From Scytonema sp. UIC 10036 (GTDB taxonomy: Bacteria; Cyanobacteriota; Cyanobacteriia; Cyanobacteriales; Nostocaceae), in assembly GCF_009725235.1 (NCBI RefSeq), contig NZ_WJFC01000035.1:20371-84370 (forward strand): a stretch of DNA of 64,000 nt, written 5' to 3'. Made by a program: the position numbers and the translations under genes. The notes beneath the pieces are model-generated. The model ran no database searches, was not told the origin of the DNA, and saw nothing but the letters and a program-made list of their open reading frames with translations. Shown one piece after another: positions 17,578-27,599 of this stretch (positions within the stretch are counted from its first letter, which is position 1; the number at the start of each line of letters is the position of its first letter).

Positions 17578-17970
17578 CTATGTCTTGAATTTGTCGTCAA
17601 CTGGAATTTGATAGCCGTTAGCGAGACGATTGGTCATGTTTGCGGTAGCGACGATCACCATCAATTCAGCGAACACATCATCACTCATTCCTTTAGCACG
17701 TGCCGCAGCCGTGTGTGAGGCAATGCAGTATTCACAACCATTCGTGACGCTCACCGCAATATAAATTAACTCCCGCACCAATGGATCTATTTCTCCAGCG
17801 CCTGCCATGACTTCCTTCAGAGTTTCCCAAGTTCGCCGTAGGGTGGGGGGATGATTGGCTAAGGCTTTCCAAAAGTTGTTGATATAGTCAGAGGAGCGCG
17901 TGGCACGGATATCATCATAAATTACACGCACTTCATCGCTACTGTTTTCGTATTCTATCAGATTGGTCAT
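17578..17970 (-). CDS. Carboxymuconolactone decarboxylase/AhpD family protein
   Basis: A 130-residue helical protein of the AhpD-like superfamily. The core motif LVRELIYIAVSVTNGCEYC is followed by IASHTAAARAKG (residues about 63-94), with the CxxC pair and the downstream His used in thiol peroxidase relay reactions. Family members act as peroxidase partners or decarboxylases; nothing seen chooses between these. A DHA2 drug exporter gene lies upstream on the same strand about 110 bases away, so co-transcription is possible. Confidence 0.92.
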   Translation of the reverse strand: MTNLIEYENSSDEVRVIYDDIRATRSSDYINNFWKALANHPPTLRRTWETLKEVMAGAGEIDPLVRELIYIAVSVTNGCEYCIASHTAAARAKGMSDDVFAELMVIVATANMTNRLANGYQIPVDDKFKT

Positions 17971-18077
17971 GTTTTGATTTCAATGATTTGTCTGAAAAGG
18001 AATTCAGAGACATTTTACAACGTTGTTTAACCAAGGATTTTTACAACACAATTTTGTATAGGTTGAAACTTGTACCA

Positions 18078-19553
18078 TCAGTGTTTCCCTTGCTTGAAAA
18101 TGTTTACAGCCTTATCTTTAAGATGTTCACGTTTCCGCTTCTCAAACCTCAAAACAGATGCAATAGCTGCGATACATAGTATCAGGGCTGCGAAGCGAAA
18201 GGTTCCTTGAAACCCAGTAACGATCGCGGGCAGAGGGGCAACCGATACATCTGCACCTGCGGCTACACTGGCGATTAACCCTCCAAAGACTGCCCCAATC
18301 AGAGCAACTCCTACGGTATTCCCTGAGGTTCGCGATAAAGATAATAGCCCAGAAGCAATACCGAGACGCTCTTGAGACGCTGCTCCCATGACAGCACTAT
18401 TATTCGGTGATTGGAATAAACCCAGTCCAATGCCGTAAATGAAATAACGCTGTACATAACCCAACTCAGTCAGTTGAGCATCAAAGGTGCTGATCCCCAG
18501 ACAGCCACCAATCATCAACGCTAACCCAATCGAGCTAATTAACCGAGAGCCAAACCGATCTGAAAGTAGACCAGCCAGTGGGGCAATTAACCCACTCAGT
18601 ACAGGGGACACCGCTAGTAATAGTCCGACTTTTGCCGTTGGATATTCCTTAACCCGCTCTAAAAAGAATGGAGTAATGAGTAGTGCGCCACCAATGACAG
18701 TGAATGTTAACCAACCACTGAGCAAACCCATACTCATATGGAGATTACGAAACAAGTTCAGTTCTAACAATGGCTGTTCTAAAATAGATTCAACTACTAA
18801 AAAACTCAGAAAACTTAGGACGGCAACTGACAGTAACACCAGTGCGTTGACGCTGCTGAAACCTTGACTTTGTCCAAAGGTCATGCCTAGCCCAAAATTG
18901 CCCAAAGTCAACACAGCCAACATAGCTCCAAAATAGTCAAATTTTTGTTTACCTGCGATGCGTCCAGAAGGTGGGACCACTCGGGCTATGAGAAAACTAG
19001 TGACAATCCCTAAAGGTATATTGATTAAGAATATAGTCCGCCAGCCGAACCAATCTAGTATCAATCCTCCAGCAGAAGGACCTAAAGCAATTCCTAATGA
19101 TACTACACTACCGATGATACCAACAGCCCGACCTCGTTCTGAAGAAGGAAAGATTTCTGTGACGATCGCCAAACCTAGCCCTGAAATGAAGACACCACCT
19201 AACCCTTGTAATGCTCGAAAGCCGATCAGCCATTCAATCCCAGGTGCCATACCACATAACAAAGAACTCAAGGTAAAGATAATGAGTCCCCCCAGGTAAA
19301 GATACTTTTTACCCCACATATCTCCTAATCGAGTCGCCCCCAAGACTAAACCAGAACTAACTAATTGGTAACTCAACACAGCCCACTGGGTTGTAGGGAA
19401 GTCAGTGTGAAAGGTTTGAACTAATGAAGGCAGAGCGACATTGATGATGCCCACATCAAGAGTTGACATGAACACCCCAAGTCCGACACTAACTAACACC
19501 CAAACTTTTTGAGACTTTGACAAAGTCAGAGGTTGTGCTTGCAATTGTGACAA
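18078..19553 (-). CDS. MFS transporter, DHA2 (EmrB/QacA) family, 14 helices
   Basis: A proton-driven multidrug-type exporter of the inner membrane. Seen: LDVGIINVALPSL in helix 1 (motif D1 of the DHA2 family), the loop LGDMWGKKYLYLGGL (motif A) after helix 2, and GSVVSLGIALGPSAGGLI near helix 5 (antiporter motif C). About 14 hydrophobic helices are visible over 491 residues. The start is a TTG at 19553 because a TAG lies two codons upstream in frame and no ATG is near. A symmetrical AT-rich site sits about 50 bases upstream. The EmrA-like adaptor at 61060 is far away. Confidence 0.93.
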   Translation of the reverse strand: MSQLQAQPLTLSKSQKVWVLVSVGLGVFMSTLDVGIINVALPSLVQTFHTDFPTTQWAVLSYQLVSSGLVLGATRLGDMWGKKYLYLGGLIIFTLSSLLCGMAPGIEWLIGFRALQGLGGVFISGLGLAIVTEIFPSSERGRAVGIIGSVVSLGIALGPSAGGLILDWFGWRTIFLINIPLGIVTSFLIARVVPPSGRIAGKQKFDYFGAMLAVLTLGNFGLGMTFGQSQGFSSVNALVLLSVAVLSFLSFLVVESILEQPLLELNLFRNLHMSMGLLSGWLTFTVIGGALLITPFFLERVKEYPTAKVGLLLAVSPVLSGLIAPLAGLLSDRFGSRLISSIGLALMIGGCLGISTFDAQLTELGYVQRYFIYGIGLGLFQSPNNSAVMGAASQERLGIASGLLSLSRTSGNTVGVALIGAVFGGLIASVAAGADVSVAPLPAIVTGFQGTFRFAALILCIAAIASVLRFEKRKREHLKDKAVNIFKQGKH

Positions 19554-19601
19554 TGTCTAGCCTCCCCTGTATAATTTACAATTATAAATAATTTGTCTGC
19601 G

Positions 19602-19625
19602 TAATATTAGATTAGCATAATATTA
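19602..19625. promoter_or_regulatory. Possible operator upstream of the DHA2 exporter gene
   Basis: Two copies of the self-complementary octamer TAATATTA (19602-19609 and 19618-19625) are spaced 16 bases centre to centre, about one and a half helical turns, 50 bases before the exporter start. This looks like a binding site for a dimeric regulator; no regulator gene is adjacent. AT-richness makes chance possible. Confidence 0.3.
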
Positions 19626-19807
19626 ACTTTAGGAAAGTCAAGAATTCTATGTATACTTATGTACAATTGCTTGCTTTTCACAGCTGGCTATGCGAAATTA
19701 ATATCTAGATTAATGTAAACTACGGTAAACTGAAAAAGTATAAGTAAATTTAAACTGAGGGATCGAGAACCCAGTAGTAATAATCGTGAAATCGTTCAGA
19801 AAAAACG

Positions 19808-21136
19808 ATGTTAACAGATTCTCAAGAACTAGAAATCACCACTGACTCATTAGAGGCGGTGAATGCCATCAATGGCTTTTTTGAGCAGTTGCTCAGTGTT
19901 GGAAACAATTCCCAAGTTATCCTGAAGGCAGTTGAGGCAGATCCAGCCTGTGCGATCGCCAATGCCCATGCAGCAGCTTTTTACCGGTTTTCCGGTACTA
20001 GTGATACTATTGCCCGTGCAACTGACTTTCTCAACGCTGCCAAAGCCCAGTTATCCAGCGCCAACGAACGAGAACAACTTTATATAGCTGCCATTGAAGC
20101 TTGGACAAAGCGCGATCTTAAGAGTGCAATCGCCCATCACGAAGCGATCGCCGAAGCATTTCCCCGCGATTTAATCTCAGTTCATACCTGCCAATACCAC
20201 TACAGAAATTCTGGTAACAGTGAGGGAATGCTACGGATTGCAGAAAAAGTTTTTCAAGCTAACCGCGATAGTCCATATATGTACGGTATGCTGGCTTTTG
20301 GGTTAGAAGAATGTCATCATCTATCAGCAGCAGAAGAAGCAGGGCGACGCGCAACCGAAATGAAACGCGATAACCGTTGGGCGCACCATGCGGTAGCTCA
20401 CGTCTTGGAAACCCAAGGGCGGTTATCAGACGGAATTGCTTGGATGGGAAGTGTCTCTGACACCTGGGAAAATAGCAACCCAGCTTTTTACAGCCATCTT
20501 TGGTGGCACACCGCTCTTTACCACCTTGATGCTGAGGATATCCCCAAGGTATTGTCCATTTATGATACTCATATTTGGGGACGTGCAAGGAAAGACAACG
20601 GACGCGAACAGATTAACGCTATCTCACTACTACTACGTTTGGAATTGAGAGGTGTAGATGTAGGTTCGCGCTTTTCAGACGTTGCCGCTTACCTCCAACC
20701 AAGATTACACGAACACATCCTTGGTTTTATGGATTTGCATTATCTCTATGCATTAGTACGTGGTGGTAAAGATGATTGGGCAGCCCAGATGTTAGAGAGT
20801 ATGCAAGTATACACCAGTAAAGCACTTCCCTATATTCAACTCATTTGGTTAGAAGTGGTTTTACCTGCTGCCCGTGGGATGATTGCTCATGCTCAAGGTG
20901 ACTTACAGACAGTCATTGCTGAACTGGGATCGGTGCTACCAAGGTTGCAAGAAGCAGGCGGTAGCCATGCTCAAAGGGATTTATTTGAGCAAGTTTATCT
21001 TGATGCTCTGATTGGGACAAGCAAGTATCAAGAAGCACTAAATATTTTGGAAAAGCGCTATGCAAAGCGGAGTAATATACTGATCGTTCAGAAAGACTTG
21101 GCTCATGTCTACAAAATGAGTCAGACAAAAAAGTAG
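19808..21136 (+). CDS. Tetratricopeptide repeat protein, TTC38 type
   Basis: A 442-residue helical-repeat protein. The layout, with TPR-like helices throughout, the block HHEAIAEAFPRDLISVHTCQ (about 114), DNRWAHHAVAHVLETQGR (about 192) and FYSHLWWHTALYHLD (about 230), is that of the TTC38 family found in bacteria and animals. The conserved His/Trp-rich core suggests an enzymatic or ligand-binding centre, but no activity is established as far as I know. It starts at the ATG after GAAAAAACG. Confidence 0.88.
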   Translation: MLTDSQELEITTDSLEAVNAINGFFEQLLSVGNNSQVILKAVEADPACAIANAHAAAFYRFSGTSDTIARATDFLNAAKAQLSSANEREQLYIAAIEAWTKRDLKSAIAHHEAIAEAFPRDLISVHTCQYHYRNSGNSEGMLRIAEKVFQANRDSPYMYGMLAFGLEECHHLSAAEEAGRRATEMKRDNRWAHHAVAHVLETQGRLSDGIAWMGSVSDTWENSNPAFYSHLWWHTALYHLDAEDIPKVLSIYDTHIWGRARKDNGREQINAISLLLRLELRGVDVGSRFSDVAAYLQPRLHEHILGFMDLHYLYALVRGGKDDWAAQMLESMQVYTSKALPYIQLIWLEVVLPAARGMIAHAQGDLQTVIAELGSVLPRLQEAGGSHAQRDLFEQVYLDALIGTSKYQEALNILEKRYAKRSNILIVQKDLAHVYKMSQTKK

Positions 21137-21163
21137 GTTAATAGACTGACAAGTCTATCATAA

Positions 21164-21350
21164 CTGCAACAGGCTGAATCCTTAGTAGCACAACTTGAGT
21201 TTACCCAATCCTCACTCCCGGAAGTCGGTCGCTTATTGTATGTCCTCACCAGCCACATCACACAGGGTCAAATTGCTGAGATTGTTAGTGTGGGGGGTTG
21301 GTGCCGCGTGGATTGTCAGCGCATTACACCTAGATAGTACATTGTTTGAG
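21164..21350 (+). pseudogene. N-terminal remnant of an O-methyltransferase-like gene
   Basis: In one frame the sequence reads ESLVAQLEFTQSSLPEVGRL and then VLTSHITQGQIAEI; in the next frame it continues GVGAAWIVSALHLDSTLF. Together these are the start of a class I methyltransferase whose motif I would be IAEIGTGCGVGAAW. The frame changes within GAGATTGTTAGTGTGGGGGG, and the sequence then runs into a different methyltransferase gene. Confidence 0.6.
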
Positions 21351-22094
21351 TATTACAAGTCATCACTTTTCAATGGAGTTATATTGACAATTTATAAGCT
21401 TGATGATAACGAATCAATAGAGGCAAATTTTTATAAAATGGCGTTTGATTATCAACTAAAGTACTGGAATAGCCTTGGTCTAACAAAAACCTTTTCCCAT
21501 CCTGTTAATTTTGAGGGTTTGAAGCAACTTGTCAACCAGGATGCAAGAATTTTAGACTACGGTTGCGGCTACGGTCGCATCACTAATACTCTTGTAGAGC
21601 ATGGTTATCAATATGTTGAGGGTGTGGATTTCTCAGAACGCATGATTGAAAAGGGTCGTTGTTTATATCCTCATCTCAATCTCAAAGTAGTATTATCGCC
21701 ACGACTACCTTATGTTGATGGGGAATTTGATGCGGTATTGCTATTCACAGTTTTAACCTGTATCCCTCATAATCAAGCTCAGATTGCATTAATCCAAGAG
21801 CTAAATCGCATCTTGAAAAGCGGAGGCTTGCTTTATATCAGCGATCTCTGTTTACAAACAGATGAACGAAACTTGAAACGCTATGATAAATTCAAAGATA
21901 AGTACGGAATTTATGGCATCTTTGAATTACCAGAAAATGTTGTCCTCAGACATCACGATCTAACATGGATAAAATTCCTGACATCAGGATTTGAACAGAT
22001 AAAGTTCGAGGAATTTAATGTTGTGACAATGAATAATAATCGTGCTAAGGCATTTCAACTGTTTGCACGTAAACCTAAGAGGCAGGATTCTTAG
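21240..22094 (+). CDS. Class I SAM-dependent methyltransferase with a chimeric N-terminus
   Basis: A methyltransferase of unknown substrate. Motif I is ILDYGCGYGRI, followed by VEGVDFSERMIEKGR, FDAVLLFTVLTCIPHN (motif IV region) and LNRILKSGGLLYISD (post-II). The first 60 or so codons are probably not original: they are the second part of another methyltransferase remnant (GVGAAWIVSALH). The native start may be the TTG at 21384 or the ATG at 21438. The ATG at 21240 is the first ATG in frame. The enzyme core looks intact. Confidence 0.75.
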   Translation: MSSPATSHRVKLLRLLVWGVGAAWIVSALHLDSTLFEYYKSSLFNGVILTIYKLDDNESIEANFYKMAFDYQLKYWNSLGLTKTFSHPVNFEGLKQLVNQDARILDYGCGYGRITNTLVEHGYQYVEGVDFSERMIEKGRCLYPHLNLKVVLSPRLPYVDGEFDAVLLFTVLTCIPHNQAQIALIQELNRILKSGGLLYISDLCLQTDERNLKRYDKFKDKYGIYGIFELPENVVLRHHDLTWIKFLTSGFEQIKFEEFNVVTMNNNRAKAFQLFARKPKRQDS

Positions 22095-22116
22095 TTTTTA
22101 GGAGGTGAAGTGATAC

Positions 22117-22290
22117 TTATTGCTGGCTGACATGAGTAGCTTCTCTCAGATAACGGCGTTCAGCGATTCGTTTTGCTACAGCAATCGCAGCTTCATTAGC
22201 AACATAGCCATCAGATTTGACTGCGCGAGCCAGCTTTCTAGCTTCTTTGCCTGAGAAAGGCTTAGATACGGTACCAAGTGGGTACTTCAT
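22117..22290 (-). CDS. Small basic protein of unknown function (57 aa)
   Basis: An ATG at 22290 opens a 57-codon frame, MKYPLGTVSKPFSGKEARKL and onwards, with a helical, Ala/Arg-rich middle (AIAVAKRIAERRYLREA), ending at TAA 22117-22119. Codon choice looks normal. I do not recognise a family. It sits between the methyltransferase and a symporter remnant, and it could be a small standalone gene or the start of a decayed one. Confidence 0.45.
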   Translation of the reverse strand: MKYPLGTVSKPFSGKEARKLARAVKSDGYVANEAAIAVAKRIAERRYLREATHVSQQ

Positions 22291-22454
22291 GTTCACTCAT
22301 TTTGACGGGCTGACTTCCTCATCATAGCGCGTTAGCACTCTGTTTTGCCTGCTTGTTTAAGAATATCTAATCCATTACCGTTATTGCGAGGATCTCGATC
22401 AACTAGGCGATCGCAACTGTGCTCTGTGGCAGGATACGATCGCAAGAACATTTT

Positions 22455-22919
22455 TGATTTCCTTTACGAAATTTCCACCTGTTTGACTTCTTGTGTCTGT
22501 TGTACTTGGTCGAGTTCTGGTAACTTTTGCTCCAAAATCATCACTATTACCATCATTAATAAACTCGTTACCATAATGATGCTCACCACATTTGGATCGT
22601 CGAAATTACTCGTACCTATTAACAATGCGGCGGCAAAGTTGCGTTGAGCGGTTCCTACTCCTAGTACTTTCTGGGTATCAATGCCAGGACCACCTAAAAG
22701 ATAACCCACAGTAAAAGAGAATACAATAAAAATGGCATAAACAAAGATGACACCAGTTTTTAATAAAATAATAATCTCATTGAAGTGTACTATCAGCCTC
22801 ACCGCTAAACCCAGAATTAAGCCAAAATTAGATATTTTGAAAGTGATTGGTTGAATGTTGACAGCGATCGCTTCATATTTTGCCTTAATTAATAACCCAA
22901 TTCCCAAGGGTATTAACAT
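22455..22919 (-). pseudogene. BASS-type symporter fragment (copy A)
   Basis: About 150 C-terminal residues, more than 90 percent alike by eye to the intact symporter at 24100-24975 (shared LIPLGIGLLIKAKYEAIAVN and YLLGGPGIDTQ). The N-terminal half is absent: after GGGTATTAACATT the sequence jumps into the arylsulfatase 3' region. The intact copy is 1.2 kb downstream. Confidence 0.85.
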
Positions 22920-23028
22920 TCACTTGCAGGAGTACCTGTATCTCGACCAACATCAAAGGTTTCATCTAATGCCAATCAATAGGGTACAGTTTTTTTAATT
23001 CGACCTTCAGCTACTTGTTGATCGAGTT
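22920..23028 (-). pseudogene. Arylsulfatase 3' fragment (copy A)
   Basis: CACTTGCAGGAGTACCTGTA at 22920 matches 25284 onward in the intact arylsulfatase gene and stays alike to about 23028. It is joined directly to the symporter fragment, as if about 730 bases between the two genes had been deleted in an ancestral copy; only TT is shared at the joint. Confidence 0.8.
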
Positions 23029-23162
23029 ACCACAAATTTATTTAGTAATTTTACTCAGTAGATACTGCTTAATATAGATACAAAAAAACTGTACTGTTAA
23101 TCACAAAATAATCATATGCTAATATTTAGCAAATCAAACATTAAGTATTACAAACTAATCGA

Positions 23163-23897
23163 TTAACGAAGATAGCTTACTCTATACCAGTACTCATACA
23201 TCGGCTCGTAACCAAGTTTTTCATATAAGTTGCGTGCAGGAGTATTCGCCTTGACAACTTGTATGTAAGAAAAAAAGGCTCCTTTATCGATCGCCCATTG
23301 GAGCAAACCTTGAATAATCGCTGTTGCGTAGCCGCGCCGTCTTTGCGTTGGACTCGTAACAAGGTCAAATATACCTAAATAACCCCTTTCCAGAACTCCT
23401 AGCCCACAAGCAACAATTTTATCATTCTGCTTCAACGACACAAATAGAGTCTCTGATTGGATTGTTGTTAATATCTTGCGATGGATAGCTGATGGCTGCT
23501 CTCCTAGAGCTATCAAATCATGATAAGCAACCAACCAATAATTCAAGTTTTCTTGGTTGAGAGCAGGTACATCATTAAACACGCGACCTGATATTGCAAG
23601 ACCCATAACTAGAGATGGATCGATGAGTTGATAACCTTTAGCAGCTAACTTACAATCTAATAGTTTTGGTTCGGTGAATGAAAGCAAGCGGAAAATGGGC
23701 TTTTGTTTGCGTACTTGATATTGGGACTCGCAGTAAGTTACCTTTGCTTCAACGTCCGAATCAACGTGACTAAGAACTGTCACTGAATTCGCTCGCTTGG
23801 TGTAACCATCTGCAAAACGCATTAGCCAACCATGATAGTTAATACTTTCAAAAGCAGGCCATGCTTTAAGTGATATTTCTTCAACTACTCTATTCAT
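23163..23897 (-). CDS. GNAT family N-acetyltransferase
   Basis: A 244-residue acetyltransferase. The C-terminal GNAT domain shows GLGVLERGYLGIFDLVTSP, then QRRRGYATAIIQGLLQWA (the acetyl-CoA pyrophosphate loop R/Q-x-x-G-x-A) and ARNLYEKLGYEPMYEYWYR. The N-terminal 110 residues (WPAFESINYHGWLMRFADGY) form the extra domain seen in two-domain GNATs. The substrate is unknown. It lies between the decayed and intact copies of the symporter/sulfatase pair, on the same strand as both. Confidence 0.92.
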   Translation of the reverse strand: MNRVVEEISLKAWPAFESINYHGWLMRFADGYTKRANSVTVLSHVDSDVEAKVTYCESQYQVRKQKPIFRLLSFTEPKLLDCKLAAKGYQLIDPSLVMGLAISGRVFNDVPALNQENLNYWLVAYHDLIALGEQPSAIHRKILTTIQSETLFVSLKQNDKIVACGLGVLERGYLGIFDLVTSPTQRRRGYATAIIQGLLQWAIDKGAFFSYIQVVKANTPARNLYEKLGYEPMYEYWYRVSYLR

Positions 23898-24099
23898 CCA
23901 GATATCAATGGAATCAAACTTCTAAAAATGACTGGCTTTGCTTACGTAATTTCTGTAATACTTTGACTCAGTATACTATGTTAATTTATCAATATTTTTT
24001 TTAGTCTCCCCTGCTGTTCTGCATACCATGTAATACTCGGATAGAGTTTTGAGAATTTCCGTATTATATATTGGTGCAAGAATGCTTTTTTGATTTTCT

Positions 24100-24975
24100 T
24101 CACGAAACTTCTACTTGTTCGACCTCTTTGGTCTGTACTTGGTCGAGTTCTGGTAACTTTTGCCCCAAAATCATCACTATTACCATCATTAATAAACTCG
24201 TTACCATAATGATGCTCACTACATTTGGATCGTCGAAATTACTCGTACCTATTAACAATGCGGCGGCAAAGTTGCGTTGAGCGGTTCCTACTCCTAGTAC
24301 TCTTTGGGTATCAATACCAGGACCGCCTAAAAGATAACCCACACTAAAAGAGAATATAATAAAAATGGCACAAACAAAGATGACACCAGTTTTTAATAAA
24401 ATAATAATCTCGTTGAAGTGTACTATCAGTCTCACAGCTAAACCTAGAATCAAGCCAAAATTAGATATTTTGAAAGCGATTGGTTGAATGTTGACAGCGA
24501 TCGCTTCATATTTTGCCTTAATTAATAACCCAATTCCCAAGGGTATTAACATTAGAACTATTAAGGGTTTGGCAATATCCCAAGAGTTGACTTGTACGCC
24601 TTGTAAAACTAATGGTAGTACGAGCGGCATATAAAAGACTGTACCGAACATTAACAACATCATTAGTCCTGTAGAAAAAGCTAAATTTCCCTTGACTATT
24701 TGAGCAAGTTTAGGTAAAGCTGGAGGACCAGATGCTAATGCCATGACAATTAAACCGTCTTTCACTGGTTCGGTGAGAGGTATAACTTGTAGCAGTAAAT
24801 ATACAAAAAGTGGCACTAAGATAAAGTTTGTTAGCAACGAGAAAATTACTAAGCGGACATTACAAAGAGGTTGCCAAATCTGCTGTACAGTTAACTTTAA
24901 ACCTGTGACAAACATCGTGGCTACGACGAATGCTAAAAAGGCTATTTTGTCAAGTATTGGGATAATTTCGTTCAT
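24100..24975 (-). CDS. Bile acid:sodium symporter (BASS) family transporter
   Basis: A membrane protein of 291 residues with about nine or ten hydrophobic helices. It belongs to the BASS/ArsB-Acr3-like superfamily of sodium- or proton-coupled organic-anion carriers; GTAQRNFAAALLIGTSNF near 235 is the conserved crossover motif. The true ligand is unknown. It lies 239 bases downstream of an exported arylsulfatase on the same strand, and the pair has been copied together at least twice, which suggests that it handles the product or substrate of the sulfatase (inference). Three truncated relatives are at 16773, 22455 and 30577. Confidence 0.88.
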   Translation of the reverse strand: MNEIIPILDKIAFLAFVVATMFVTGLKLTVQQIWQPLCNVRLVIFSLLTNFILVPLFVYLLLQVIPLTEPVKDGLIVMALASGPPALPKLAQIVKGNLAFSTGLMMLLMFGTVFYMPLVLPLVLQGVQVNSWDIAKPLIVLMLIPLGIGLLIKAKYEAIAVNIQPIAFKISNFGLILGLAVRLIVHFNEIIILLKTGVIFVCAIFIIFSFSVGYLLGGPGIDTQRVLGVGTAQRNFAAALLIGTSNFDDPNVVSIIMVTSLLMMVIVMILGQKLPELDQVQTKEVEQVEVS

Positions 24976-25006
24976 AAATTTCTGATTTTATGCTAAGTCT
25001 GTATAT

Positions 25007-25035
25007 GTTAGGTTTCGTTCCTCAACCCAACCTAC
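25007..25035. repeat. Dispersed repeat, family R1 (short copy)
   Basis: GTTAGGTTTCGTTCCTCAAC followed by CCAACCTAC, upstream of the symporter gene. Confidence 0.7.
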
Positions 25036-25057
25036 GTATTTTCTGTGGCATCTCTCC

Positions 25058-25170
25058 TTACCCCCCTTAATCCCCCCTTATAAAGGGGGGAAACAGGAAA
25101 TTTATTTTCCTCCCCCAAACAGGAAATTTATTTTCCTCCCCTTTACAAGGGGAGGTTAGGAGGGGTAAAA
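25058..25170. repeat. Dispersed repeat, family R2 (CCCCTTAATCCCCCCTT...)
   Basis: CCCCCCTTAATCCCCCCTTA then TAAAGGGGGGAAACAGGAAA and, after a repeat of CAGGAAATTTATTTTCCTCC, CAAGGGGAGGTTAGGAGGGG. A copy in the opposite direction is at 47355-47443 and a partial one at 1233-1266. It fills the space between the sulfatase and the symporter genes. Confidence 0.75.
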
Positions 25171-25214
25171 ATAATATGCAGCTTCATATTAAATTGGTAT
25201 TACCTCCATATTAT

Positions 25215-27599
25215 TTAATTCAAATTCAGGGTGACTTTCTGTAAGTTACCTGTGAATGCAAACGGAACTTGATAAGTTTCACTTGCAGGAGTCCCTGTAT
25301 CTCGACCAACATCAAAGGTTTCATCTAATGCCAATCGATAGGGTACGGTTTTTTGAATTCGACCTTCAGCTACTTGTCGATCGCAGATAAATAATTTCCC
25401 AGTTCCTCCTGCACCAACTTCACCGCTATCGTAATCAAAATCAAATCTGATTGTTGATTTACCTGAAGGTAATTTTTCAGGAGATTGAATTACATAACGT
25501 TCTGCATTAACGAAGTTGTAGACATACGTTGGTTTGCTATTTTCTAGAAAAAAGCTCCAACCTGCAAAACGTCCCCCTTGGGTTAATAGCACTCCTTCTG
25601 CACCTCTTTGTGGAATTTCTACATCAGCCGTGATGCTGAAGGATCTATTTTTCAAACTTGGTGCGCTCCCTTCTGGAATGGGTGCTACGCCAGGATAGTA
25701 AGTAAAAGTTTTCCGTCCGGCTGCTGGAGAAGGACGGCTAGTGACATCAAACCGTTCAGAAAGGCGATCATCTAATGGAAAAACTTGATATTGACGAGCT
25801 TGTGATAAAAACAATTCTTGAAGTTTTTCCAGTTTCTTGGGATTTTCAGCCGCTAGGTTATTGGCTTCACTAAAATCTGACTCAATGTTGTAAAGTTCCC
25901 AAGGGTCTTGTTGGAAGTCAGCATTGATTGTACCTTGCCAAGGTAATCGAGGATGACGAGCGGCGGCTATCCACCCCTCATCATAAATAGCACGGTTGCC
26001 AAACATCTCAAAATACTGAGTTTTACGATGGGAAGGTGCATCAGGATTATCGAAGGTGTAGGCTAAGCTAGTTCCTTCTAGTTTTTGTTGCTTCACTCCG
26101 TTGACTTCAGTCGGTACAGTAATTCCCGCAACCTCTAATATAGTAGGGGTAATATCAATTACATGATGGAATTGACTTCGGATTCCACCACGATCTTTAA
26201 TTCCATCGCCCCAAGCTACAATCAAGGGATTACGAGTACCGCCGAAGTGAGAGGCGATTTGTTTTGTCCATTGAAAAGGGGTAGCGCCTGCCCATGCCCA
26301 GGCTGCATGATAGTGATTAAAGGTTTTGGAACTGCCCAAATCATTCAATGAAGCTAGCAGTTGCTCTCGACTTTCGGGTATTTTATTGAAAACTCTTAAT
26401 TCATTGATACTACCTGCTAAACCGCCTTCTGCACTAGCACCATTATCGCCGATGATATAGAAAATAATGGTGTTATTTAATTCACCAATTTGGTCGATCG
26501 CATTAATTAATCTGCCAACTTCATAGTCAGTCTGTGCTAAAAACCCTGCAAATACTTCCATTTCATGGGCATAAATTCTTTGTTCATCTTTGGATAAGGA
26601 ATCCCAAGCAGGCAGTTCTTTAGGACGGAGTGTCAGCTGTGCATTGGCGGGAATGACACCCAGTTGTTTTTGACGCACAAAGGTTTGTTCTCGCAAGCGA
26701 TCCCAGCCTTCATCAAACTTACCTTTATATTTGTCTATCCAGGCTTTGGGGGCATGGTGGGGCGCATGGGTAGCACCAGTTGCTAAATACGTAAAGAAAG
26801 GCTTGTCAGGAGCTATGGATTGTTGAGAGCGAATCCAGGCGATCGCACGATCTACTAAATCTGGAGTCAAATGGTAATCAGGGTTATTAACTGGCGGTAC
26901 AACCCGCTTAGTATTTTCTACTAAAGCCGGACTCCATTGATTAGTATCACCACCTAAAAAACCGTAAAAATACTCGAATCCCAACCTTGTTGGCCAGCGA
27001 TCGAAAGGACCAGCTGCGCTAGTTTCATAGTCTGGCGTGTTGTGCCATTTACCGAAAGCAGCAGTGTTATAACCATTTTGCCGTAATATTTCTGCTACAG
27101 TGGCAGCACTCTTAGGTAAGATAGTTGTATAACCGGGAAAGCCTGTTGCTAATTCCTCAACAACTCCTGTATTCACTGAGTGATGATTGCGTCCAGTCAA
27201 CAAAGCTGCTCGTGTAGGGGAACAAAGGGCTGTGGTATGGAATTGGTTGTAACGCAATCCTTTTTCTGCTAACCGAGTCAGATTTGGGGTTTCTACTAGT
27301 CCACCAAAAGTACTTGCTTGTGCAAAACCCACATCATCTAGCAGTACTAATAGCACATTCGGGGCTTTTTCTGGGGCGGCGATTGGCGCGGGAAAGTCTG
27401 CTGTAGACTCTTGGTAAGTGGTGCCGATTTTACCCTGAAAGAACGGTTGGGGAATAGGCAATACTTTTGCTGTATCTGCTAGAGCAGGGCTAATAACCGT
27501 GGCTAAGCTGATAACAACAGATACGGCGATACCTGTAGAGAGCAAAGCGATGCTGCAAAGCAGCCGCTTCGCGAACGCCCGTAAAATTAAACGTAACAT
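25215..27599 (-). CDS. Exported arylsulfatase
   Basis: Hydrolyses sulfate esters, releasing sulfate, in the periplasm or outside. A long signal peptide (basic [14 protein letters not shown] then a hydrophobic stretch to ALA-DTA near 42) is followed by the sulfatase core: [14 protein letters not shown] with Asp88/Asp89 as metal ligands, then the formylglycine site [12 protein letters not shown] with Cys126 in the C-x-P-x-R context, and FGKWHN near 185 (catalytic Lys/His). A C-terminal beta domain (about 650-794) is common in large bacterial arylsulfatases. The 794-residue length fits. The formylglycine-generating enzyme is not in the window. It is upstream of a BASS transporter. Confidence 0.95.
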   Translation of the reverse strand: MLRLILRAFAKRLLCSIALLSTGIAVSVVISLATVISPALADTAKVLPIPQPFFQGKIGTTYQESTADFPAPIAAPEKAPNVLLVLLDDVGFAQASTFGGLVETPNLTRLAEKGLRYNQFHTTALCSPTRAALLTGRNHHSVNTGVVEELATGFPGYTTILPKSAATVAEILRQNGYNTAAFGKWHNTPDYETSAAGPFDRWPTRLGFEYFYGFLGGDTNQWSPALVENTKRVVPPVNNPDYHLTPDLVDRAIAWIRSQQSIAPDKPFFTYLATGATHAPHHAPKAWIDKYKGKFDEGWDRLREQTFVRQKQLGVIPANAQLTLRPKELPAWDSLSKDEQRIYAHEMEVFAGFLAQTDYEVGRLINAIDQIGELNNTIIFYIIGDNGASAEGGLAGSINELRVFNKIPESREQLLASLNDLGSSKTFNHYHAAWAWAGATPFQWTKQIASHFGGTRNPLIVAWGDGIKDRGGIRSQFHHVIDITPTILEVAGITVPTEVNGVKQQKLEGTSLAYTFDNPDAPSHRKTQYFEMFGNRAIYDEGWIAAARHPRLPWQGTINADFQQDPWELYNIESDFSEANNLAAENPKKLEKLQELFLSQARQYQVFPLDDRLSERFDVTSRPSPAAGRKTFTYYPGVAPIPEGSAPSLKNRSFSITADVEIPQRGAEGVLLTQGGRFAGWSFFLENSKPTYVYNFVNAERYVIQSPEKLPSGKSTIRFDFDYDSGEVGAGGTGKLFICDRQVAEGRIQKTVPYRLALDETFDVGRDTGTPASETYQVPFAFTGNLQKVTLNLN

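Noticed and set aside
18487..18867. A 126-residue plus-strand frame inside the DHA2 exporter gene.
   Set aside because: Shadow frame with low-complexity composition.
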